Positions 44,552 through 50,907 of a DNA stretch of 50,907 nucleotides are shown here, piece by piece; the first letter of the stretch is position 1; the number at the start of each line of letters is the position of its first letter. Below the pieces are notes generated by a model. That model was given only the letters and a program-made list of their open reading frames with translations, did not search any database and was not told the DNA's origin. Made by a program: the position numbers and the translations under genes. The stretch covers positions 1 through 50,907 of the forward strand of contig JADGDT010000010.1 in the NCBI GenBank assembly GCA_016744755.1, read 5' to 3'. This DNA comes from Ichthyobacteriaceae bacterium. GTDB taxonomy: Bacteria > Bacteroidota > Bacteroidia > Flavobacteriales > JADGDT01.

Positions 44552-46453
44552 ATGCCAAATTCCATTCACAACATACTAAAACAATATTGGGGATACGATA
44601 GTTTTAGACCAAAACAGGAAGAAATAATAAATTCTGTTTTGCAAAAAAAAGATACTATTGCCTTACTCCCTACAGGTGGCGGAAAATCTATTTGCTACCA
44701 AGTACCCGGAATGGCGAGTGATGGAATCACCATTGTTATTTCTCCACTTATTGCATTGATGAAAGATCAAATTGAAGCTCTAAATTCTAAGAATATATCT
44801 GCAATTGCTTTAACTAGCGAGTTAAGCAAAAAAGAAACAGATACTGCTTTGGATGATTGTGTTTATGGAGAGATTAAATTCCTTTATATATCGCCAGAAA
44901 AACTAAAAAACGAAATTGTACAAATCAGAATTTCGTTGATGAATGTAAATCTTGTTGCTGTAGACGAAGCTCACTGTATCTCGCAATGGGGGCACGATTT
45001 CAGACCTTCATACTTAGAGATAGCTGCAATTAGAAATATTATTCCGAATACTCCTATTCTAGCACTTACAGCTACAGCCACTAATCTTGTATTAAAAGAT
45101 ATTCATAAATTTTTAGAACTTAAAAAATACGAAACTTACCAAACTAGTTTCAAAAGAGATAATCTTTCTTTTTGGGTACTTAACGAAGAAGATAAATTTT
45201 TTAGATTATTACAAATTTTAAATAAAAACAAAGGTAGCGCAATAGTTTACGTTAGAAACAGACGTATGACTAAAGAGATTAGCGATATCCTAAATAACAA
45301 CAATATCTCTTCCACTTTTTACCATGCAGGAATAGATAAAGTAGAGAAAACAAAACGTCAGCATCAATGGATGAATAACGATGTTAGAGTTATTGTATCG
45401 ACCAATGCATTTGGTATGGGGATAGATAAACCAGATGTGAGAACAGTAATTCATTTAGATTTACCAGATAGTCCCGAAGCATATTTTCAGGAAGCTGGTA
45501 GAGCTGGACGTGATGGAAATAAGGCCTTTGCCATTATGATTTATAATCAAGGTGATATTGACAACCTCGTATCTTTCCATTTGAACAATTTGGCAGATAA
45601 ACACATTGTTGCAAACGTTCTAGCACTACTCTACAAAAATTATAGAATTGCAAATAATACTGAAGATCAGAACCTTTATGAGTTCAGATTAGCAGAATTT
45701 TCAAACAGAAATAATTTGCATTTGGTACAAACATATAATGCTATAAATATACTTACAAAGGAAGATGTAATAATGGTTTCAAACTCATCTTCAGAATTAT
45801 CTAAAGTTAAATTTATTATAGATAATAATTATCTTTTTGACTACAAAGAAAAGATAGAATATTTGGGGATTTTTGCTACTTCGCTCCTACGTACTTATGG
45901 AGGAATAACAGATGATTACGTTAAAATTAATGAGTATAATTTTGCGAATAGAAATAAGTTATCTCTTCAACAAGTTAGAACTAATCTTTTGGCTCTGCAG
46001 AAAGATGGGATAATAAAATATTTTCCTTCAAAAAAAGAACAGCAAATAAAATTTATTGTACCTCGAAGCGAAAAATATACTATTGGAAGGATATCTAAAT
46101 CAATAAAAAACAGGAATAATGTAATCAGAAATAGAATTGAGGCTATGATTGATTATTCTCAAAACAACAAGGTCTGTAGGAATCAGCAAATGCTTAAGTA
46201 TTTCGATCAGCATATTGGAGATGAATGTGAAATATGTGATGTTTGTATCTCTAAAAAAGCTATACGAATTAAAGCAAGTTTTATCAAAGATGAAATAATA
46301 GATATTCTTAAAAAAGGGAATGCATCATCTAGGGAAATTTCATTTTATATTGATAAATCTGATAAAGATATTTTGAAAGTTATAAAATATTTACTTGAAG
46401 AAGGTGAAATCAGAATTACTAAAGACAATAAATACCAATTATTAAATAAATAA
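44552..46453 (+). CDS. recQ: RecQ-family ATP-dependent DNA helicase
   Basis: This 633-residue superfamily 2 helicase has the RecQ N-motif YWGYDSFRPKQEEII, Walker A LLPTGGGKSICYQVPG (about 38-53), the DEAH box in VDEAHCISQWGHDFRP (about 133-148), STNAFGMGIDKPDVR and motif VI YFQEAGRAGRDG. The RecQ-Ct zinc cysteines appear in CRNQQMLKYF...CEICDVC (about 540-570). The ATG at 44552 is preferred over a TTG three codons earlier, which overlaps CATCTTTG, a possible -7 box. It unwinds recombination and replication intermediates. Confidence 0.93.
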   Translation: MPNSIHNILKQYWGYDSFRPKQEEIINSVLQKKDTIALLPTGGGKSICYQVPGMASDGITIVISPLIALMKDQIEALNSKNISAIALTSELSKKETDTALDDCVYGEIKFLYISPEKLKNEIVQIRISLMNVNLVAVDEAHCISQWGHDFRPSYLEIAAIRNIIPNTPILALTATATNLVLKDIHKFLELKKYETYQTSFKRDNLSFWVLNEEDKFFRLLQILNKNKGSAIVYVRNRRMTKEISDILNNNNISSTFYHAGIDKVEKTKRQHQWMNNDVRVIVSTNAFGMGIDKPDVRTVIHLDLPDSPEAYFQEAGRAGRDGNKAFAIMIYNQGDIDNLVSFHLNNLADKHIVANVLALLYKNYRIANNTEDQNLYEFRLAEFSNRNNLHLVQTYNAINILTKEDVIMVSNSSSELSKVKFIIDNNYLFDYKEKIEYLGIFATSLLRTYGGITDDYVKINEYNFANRNKLSLQQVRTNLLALQKDGIIKYFPSKKEQQIKFIVPRSEKYTIGRISKSIKNRNNVIRNRIEAMIDYSQNNKVCRNQQMLKYFDQHIGDECEICDVCISKKAIRIKASFIKDEIIDILKKGNASSREISFYIDKSDKDILKVIKYLLEEGEIRITKDNKYQLLNK

Positions 46454-46454
46454 A

Positions 46455-46494
46455 AAACACCAAATTGAAATTTAATAATTTCAATTTGGTGTTT
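46455..46494. terminator. Bidirectional terminator between recQ and the acyltransferase gene
   Basis: Eighteen-base arms (46455-46472 and 46477-46494) pair perfectly around a four-base TAAT loop, with A- and T-runs outside. It serves the convergent genes on both sides. Confidence 0.9.
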
Positions 46495-46517
46495 TTTTAC
46501 AATTTATAACGTCTATT

Positions 46518-48332
46518 CTACTCTACATTACCAATTCTCTCAGCTGCAGCTTTCTTTTCTAATTCTGCTTGAAGATCTTCTAAAACTGGCTGAACGGTGC
46601 TATCTGGTAATTTATCTATTTCAATATACATTAAACCATCTAAAGCATCATTAAACGTAGGATCAACGTTAAATGCAATAATTCTAGCATTTTGCTTTAC
46701 GTATTTTTTCATCAATACAGGTAACCTTAAACTACCTGGCTCTACATCATCAATAATTTTATCAAACTTATTAAGGTCTGCCTTTGTAGCATCAAAAACA
46801 AAGTCTTTATCTTCATCTTTTAGCTTTACTTTGTATTCTTGTTTAGGTCTAATAAACTGAGCAATATATGGATCGTAATAGTGAGATTTCATAAACTCTA
46901 TCATCAACGACTTAGAAAAGTTTGAAAACTTATCGCTAATTGTCACTCCTCCAATCAAATATTTATACTCAGGGAACTTTACTGTCATTGTTACAATTGC
47001 TTTCCATAATAAAAATAAGGGCATTGGTTTTTGCTGATATTCTTTAATAATAAAAGCTCTACCCATTTCAATTGACTTAGACATCATCTCGTATAGTTCG
47101 GGTTCGAAACGGAAAAGATCGTGAGTATAGAAACCATCTATCCCATACTTATTATAAATATCTTTACCCATACCCATACGGTATGCACCGGCTAGAACAT
47201 TATTCTCACTATCCCACAAAAACAGATGGCGATAGTATTCGTCGTATTTATCTAAGTCTAATGCTTCGTTTGTTCCCTCCCCTACTTCCCTGAAAGTGAT
47301 TTCTCGTAATCTACCTAACTCTGTAAGAATATTAGGGATAGAATCTGACTCTGCTAAGAAGACCTCGTAATTCTTACTTCCAAGAATTAGGTTATCATTT
47401 TCTCGTAAAGCGTCTACTTCTTTAATAATATCTACAATAGGTACAGGAAGTATAATATTTTTAGGTGTTGTGGTATGTGAAAACTTTGTAATTTTATTCT
47501 TTTTAGTTTTTTTGAATGCCTTAGCAAGTAAGTAAGTTTTTTTTCTGAGGAAATCACTAAACTCTTCTATGGTTTTATGTTCGGTCTGTTCTTTAACAGG
47601 TATGGCTTTACCTATTCTTATTTTTATTATCCTTTTCTTTTGAGTTAGTACCTCTGAAGGTAACTTTGCTGTTCTGAAAATTCCATTAATCGTTGATAAA
47701 AAATAAAAGAATTTGCTGTTTTTGGCATGAAAATAAATAGGAACAACTGGAACTTTCAACTTTTGAATAAGTTTTACAGCACCATCTTCCCATTCACGAT
47801 CAACAATAGTATGTTTTTCTTTATTATAAGTAGACACTTCACCAGCAGGAAATACTCCAAGTGGATGACCATCTCTTACATGCATCAACGATTCTTTTAC
47901 GCCAACCATGCTAGATTTTGCATCTTTATGATTTTCGAAAGGATTTACTGGGATAACCATATCTTTCATAGGCTCAATTTTCTGTAAAAGAAAATTACCC
48001 ATAACCTTAAAATCTGGTCTTTTTTCTAAAAGAAGTTTTAAAAGAATAATTCCATCAAGAGCTCCAAGAGGATGATTTGATACAGTTATAAAACCTCCAT
48101 CTTTAGGGATACGTTTTAAATCGGTATCGTCTACTTCAAACTCTATTTCAAAATCGTTAAGTAGCCCGTTTAAAAAATCTACTCCTTCGTATTTTAAGTT
48201 CTTATTATAAACATCAACTATTTTATCTAGCTTTATTAGTTTATACAAACTATATGCTATCCCTTTCCCAATAAAACCAATTTTATTTAGTTTTAATGCT
48301 TTTGATAATTCATCGACACTTATTAATCCCAT
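46518..48332 (-). CDS. Two-domain acyltransferase (PlsC-like plus hemolysin-type GNAT; OlsF/GlsF-like)
   Basis: This 604-residue protein has an N-terminal lysophospholipid-acyltransferase domain (about 60-265) with the HX4D motif in VSNHPLGALDGIIL and LGVFPAGEVST. A C-terminal GNAT-like N-acyltransferase domain of the hemolysin type (about 315-520) has LREITFREVGEGTNEALDL, LAGAYRMGMG and SIEMGRAFI. This order matches bifunctional OlsF/GlsF proteins that make ornithine or glycine lipids: the GNAT half forms the N-acyl amino acid and the PlsC half adds the ester chain. Which amino acid is used cannot be read. It lies at the inner membrane. Confidence 0.82.
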   Translation of the reverse strand: MGLISVDELSKALKLNKIGFIGKGIAYSLYKLIKLDKIVDVYNKNLKYEGVDFLNGLLNDFEIEFEVDDTDLKRIPKDGGFITVSNHPLGALDGIILLKLLLEKRPDFKVMGNFLLQKIEPMKDMVIPVNPFENHKDAKSSMVGVKESLMHVRDGHPLGVFPAGEVSTYNKEKHTIVDREWEDGAVKLIQKLKVPVVPIYFHAKNSKFFYFLSTINGIFRTAKLPSEVLTQKKRIIKIRIGKAIPVKEQTEHKTIEEFSDFLRKKTYLLAKAFKKTKKNKITKFSHTTTPKNIILPVPIVDIIKEVDALRENDNLILGSKNYEVFLAESDSIPNILTELGRLREITFREVGEGTNEALDLDKYDEYYRHLFLWDSENNVLAGAYRMGMGKDIYNKYGIDGFYTHDLFRFEPELYEMMSKSIEMGRAFIIKEYQQKPMPLFLLWKAIVTMTVKFPEYKYLIGGVTISDKFSNFSKSLMIEFMKSHYYDPYIAQFIRPKQEYKVKLKDEDKDFVFDATKADLNKFDKIIDDVEPGSLRLPVLMKKYVKQNARIIAFNVDPTFNDALDGLMYIEIDKLPDSTVQPVLEDLQAELEKKAAAERIGNVE

Positions 48333-48397
48333 CCTTCTTTTTAATGTTTTTCCTAATAATTGACAAATATATAAATTTAGAACCTAATATTTAGTTG

Positions 48398-49648
48398 CTA
48401 TTTTATAATATATTGGGCTGTTTCTCTACTAAACTGCTTCAGTAAAATTGTCTTTCCTTTCTCAAATTTATTAATACTCTCATCGTCGTAATGACGTATT
48501 GTGTACAAATCAACACCAGTGTTATACTTAAGCCTATATTTACTTTTTAGGCTAGATAAAAAGGAATCAAAACTATTAAATTTGTCATCAATAGATAATG
48601 TGAAACTAATTGCTGAATTCTGCATCAAGCTTACTTTTAATTTATGATCAGAAATTAGTGCAAAAATCTCACTTACATTCTCTTCAACAATAAAAGAGAA
48701 ATCTAAAGCTGAAATAGATAAGAAAATCTGATTTTTCTTAATTATGTAACATGGGATTAATGGCTCCATTATTGCACCTTTTGTAATCACAGTACCTTTT
48801 AAAGCAACTTTATTGAAATTACGTACATATAGAGGTATTTCTTTATGCTGAAGTGGCTGAATAGTTTTAGGGTGAATTACAGTTGCACCAAAATACGATA
48901 ACTCTATTGCTTCTCTGAAAGAGATATGGTTCAACAAAGTAGTATCATCAAAATAACGTGGATCAGCATTAAGAATCCCTTCTACATCTTTCCAAACTGT
49001 TACGCTTTGGGCATTAACACAGTAAGCAAATATCGCAGCGCTATAATCAGAACCTTCCAACCCTAGAGATGTAGTAAAATTGTTTTCATCGGAACCTATA
49101 AAACCTTGTGTAACACTGATTTCACTATTATCTATAAATTCTTTAGTATTTGCTAACGTTTGAGTCCAATCTACTGCAGCATCTCTGTAATTACTGTTAG
49201 TTTTTATTATCGATCTAACATCTACCCAAGTATTACTAATTCCTGAATATTGCATATAACTACTTACAATACTAGAAGACAACATCTCTCCAAAATATAT
49301 TATCTGATCATAAATAAATGGTCTTTTTGGCGATTTATTTAATCTTAAAAAAGTAATGAGTTCTTCTTTTAGACTATCAAGCTTTTTAAAAATATCATTG
49401 TTTTTATTGGTAAATAAATCTACACAAATATCAAAATGATAATCAAATATTAAATTTACTTGATAGTTAATATCTGATGACTCTGACATGTACAAATCAA
49501 CCAACTTCTCTAGATCTCTAGTGGTTTTATTCATTGCCGACACTACCAAAACTAGTTTCTTAACATTTTCAGTTTTTAGTATCTCAACTAGGTTCTTTAC
49601 TCCTACTGCATCTTTTACTGATGCTCCTCCAAACTTATATACATTCAT
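48398..49648 (-). CDS. Aspartate kinase (monofunctional)
   Basis: This 416-residue protein starts VYKFGGASVKDA, the KFGG signature of aspartokinases. It continues with VVSAMNKTTRDLE, LGLEGSDYSAAIFAY, VWKDVEGILNADPR and SYFGATVIHPKTIQP. The C-terminal third is an ACT-like regulatory region. No homoserine dehydrogenase domain follows, so it is not the fused ThrA type. It makes aspartyl phosphate for Lys/Thr/Met synthesis. It is divergent from fbp. Confidence 0.93.
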   Translation of the reverse strand: MNVYKFGGASVKDAVGVKNLVEILKTENVKKLVLVVSAMNKTTRDLEKLVDLYMSESSDINYQVNLIFDYHFDICVDLFTNKNNDIFKKLDSLKEELITFLRLNKSPKRPFIYDQIIYFGEMLSSSIVSSYMQYSGISNTWVDVRSIIKTNSNYRDAAVDWTQTLANTKEFIDNSEISVTQGFIGSDENNFTTSLGLEGSDYSAAIFAYCVNAQSVTVWKDVEGILNADPRYFDDTTLLNHISFREAIELSYFGATVIHPKTIQPLQHKEIPLYVRNFNKVALKGTVITKGAIMEPLIPCYIIKKNQIFLSISALDFSFIVEENVSEIFALISDHKLKVSLMQNSAISFTLSIDDKFNSFDSFLSSLKSKYRLKYNTGVDLYTIRHYDDESINKFEKGKTILLKQFSRETAQYIIK

Positions 49649-49668
49649 TTTTTCCGAAATAATAAATT

Positions 49669-49700
49669 CAAAAATAATCCATTTTAGTCTAAAAAATCAA
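49669..49700 (-). promoter_or_regulatory. Promoter of the aspartate kinase gene
   Basis: The minus strand reads TTG (49698-49700), a 21-base gap and TATTTTTG (49669-49676). The -7 box lies 20 bases before the start codon. No lysine or threonine riboswitch-like structure is visible in the divergent gap. Confidence 0.55.
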
Positions 49701-49911
49701 TAATGAGATAAATCTTTTTTCATGTGTTTGTAAAACACTAATTGCTTAAACACTACACATACATCAATTTAAATTGGAGGTTGGTTTTTTTATATAAACA
49801 CTCTATTTTTTCGATATTTGTTAGACAACAACAACTAACAAAAATAAGATACAATAGAGTATATATAGTAATTAAATTAAAATACTGTAATTGTATCAAA
49901 AACAAAAGCTT

Positions 49912-50907
49912 ATGGGAACAACAATTGGAGAATTCATTATCGAATCTCAAAATCATTTCAAATACACTTCGGGTGAACTTTCTAGATTACTTAGCTCCAT
50001 TAGGCTAGCAGCAAAAGTTGTAAATAGAGAAGTAAATAAGGCCGGACTTGTAGATATTTTGGGAGACCAAGGAAGTGAGAATATTCAAGGCGAAGCACAA
50101 CAAAAATTAGATGTATTTGCAAACGAAGCTTTCATAACTGCACTAACAAATCGTGAAGTTGTATGTGGTATTGCTTCAGAGGAAAATGATGAATTTATAA
50201 CTATAGAAAATGGAGATAATATTGCATCTAAATATGTTGTTTTGATGGATCCTTTAGACGGTTCTTCAAACATAGATGTGAATGTATCCGTAGGTACAAT
50301 TTTTTCTATTTATCGTAGAATTTCCGAAACAGGATCGCCAGTAACAATAGAAGATTTTTTACAGCCTGGTAGCGAACAAGTTGCTGCGGGGTATGTCTTG
50401 TACGGATCTTCTACAATGATGGTTTATACTACAGGACATGGTGTACACGGTTTCACTCTTGATCCTTCAATTGGCTCTTTGTATTTATCTCATCCAGATA
50501 TGAAAACCCCTAATAATGGAAGTATTTATTCAATTAATGAAGGTAACTATGTTCATTTTCCACAAGGGGTAAAAGATTACTTGAAGTACTGTCAAGAAGA
50601 AAAAGGAGATAGACCTTACACATCGAGATATATTGGATCGTTGGTTTCTGATTTTCACAGGAATTTAATTAAAGGAGGTATATATATTTACCCAACTAGT
50701 ACAAAAGCCCCTAAAGGAAAATTACGATTACTTTACGAGTGCAATCCTATTGCTTTTTTAGCAGAACAAGCTGGAGGAATGGCTACAGATGGTCATAAGA
50801 GGATTATGGAAATTAAACCTACAGAGTTGCATCAAAGAGTACCTTTCTTCGTGGGATCAACAAATATGGTAATGAAAGCCATGGAGTTTATGGAAGATTG
50901 TAAAGAG
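49912..50907 (+). CDS. fbp: Fructose-1,6-bisphosphatase class I (3' end outside window)
   Basis: The frame is open from the ATG at 49912 to the window edge, 332 codons, close to the full family length. It shows [17 protein letters not shown], the metal-site glutamates in [10 protein letters not shown], the hallmark [20 protein letters not shown] (about 116-135), [15 protein letters not shown], the active-site [20 protein letters not shown] and GGMATDG. It dephosphorylates fructose-1,6-bisphosphate in gluconeogenesis. Only the last few codons and the stop should be missing. Confidence 0.95.
   Translation, partial: MGTTIGEFIIESQNHFKYTSGELSRLLSSIRLAAKVVNREVNKAGLVDILGDQGSENIQGEAQQKLDVFANEAFITALTNREVVCGIASEENDEFITIENGDNIASKYVVLMDPLDGSSNIDVNVSVGTIFSIYRRISETGSPVTIEDFLQPGSEQVAAGYVLYGSSTMMVYTTGHGVHGFTLDPSIGSLYLSHPDMKTPNNGSIYSINEGNYVHFPQGVKDYLKYCQEEKGDRPYTSRYIGSLVSDFHRNLIKGGIYIYPTSTKAPKGKLRLLYECNPIAFLAEQAGGMATDGHKRIMEIKPTELHQRVPFFVGSTNMVMKAMEFMEDCKE

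Noticed and set aside
49742-50008. 88-codon plus-strand frame at the fbp start
   Set aside because: It overlaps the true fbp frame beginning at 49912 in another frame and has no family features.
1-50907. CRISPR array, tRNA or rRNA genes
   Set aside because: No regularly spaced repeats and no cloverleaf or rRNA-like stretches were seen on either strand by eye; a covariance search would be needed to exclude small RNAs.

Overview
The window is AT-rich chromosomal DNA from a member of the Bacteroidota, probably a marine or free-living lineage of class Bacteroidia. The evidence is a PorX-type response regulator with a PglZ domain, recF next to a DUF721 gene, an aminotransferase/rsmG pair, histidine-utilisation genes hutI and ftcD, a glycine/ornithine-lipid type bifunctional acyltransferase, and repeated -7 promoter boxes of the Bacteroidota form TAnnTTTG. 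No rRNA, tRNA, tmRNA, CRISPR array or complete prophage was recognised.

Positions 1-19900 are an accessory region. First comes a tightly packed six-gene unit (316-9246): AbiEi-like antitoxin, AbiEii-like nucleotidyltransferase toxin, HsdM, HsdS, an FRG-domain protein and HsdR. Neighbouring genes overlap or are separated by 0-1 base. A pair of identically spaced 27-bp inverted repeats sits on its promoter, and an imperfect 50-bp direct repeat flanks it (131-179 and 9258-9307). The FRG protein ends in a copy of the C-terminal domain of HsdR, which suggests a second effector docking on the same methyltransferase core. Next is an AraC-regulated cluster (9574-14971) with two double-NTF2-like proteins, EgtB, EgtD and a racemase homologue that lacks its first catalytic cysteine. 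It is preceded by direct repeats exactly 20 bp apart that look like the AraC operator. Then follow a MntA/HepT toxin-antitoxin pair, a divergent transglycosylase-like membrane protein, a chimeric remnant joining a tyrosine recombinase to an IS91 transposase tail, a class I Fic/VbhA-type pair, and a decayed IS4-like element. Four long hairpin elements punctuate this region at module boundaries.

Positions 19900-50907 look like core chromosome: rsmG; a class I aminotransferase; a low-complexity secreted protein; hutI and ftcD for histidine degradation; recF and DUF721; a TPR protein and ribH; marC; a translationally coupled TrkH potassium transporter and SLC12-like cotransporter; a ferritin-like protein; a SPOR-like membrane protein; an HD phosphohydrolase divergent from porX; a DUF302-like secreted protein; threonine aldolase; an AGCS symporter with a large extra domain; a P-loop kinase-like protein; recQ; a two-domain acyltransferase; aspartate kinase; and fructose-1,6-bisphosphatase, which runs off the right edge. 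Good hairpin terminators separate most convergent pairs. Several palindromic intergenic elements (21879-22091, 27130-27309, 41898-41985) look like dispersed repeats.

All assignments come from reading motifs and arrangement by eye. No database search or alignment program was run.
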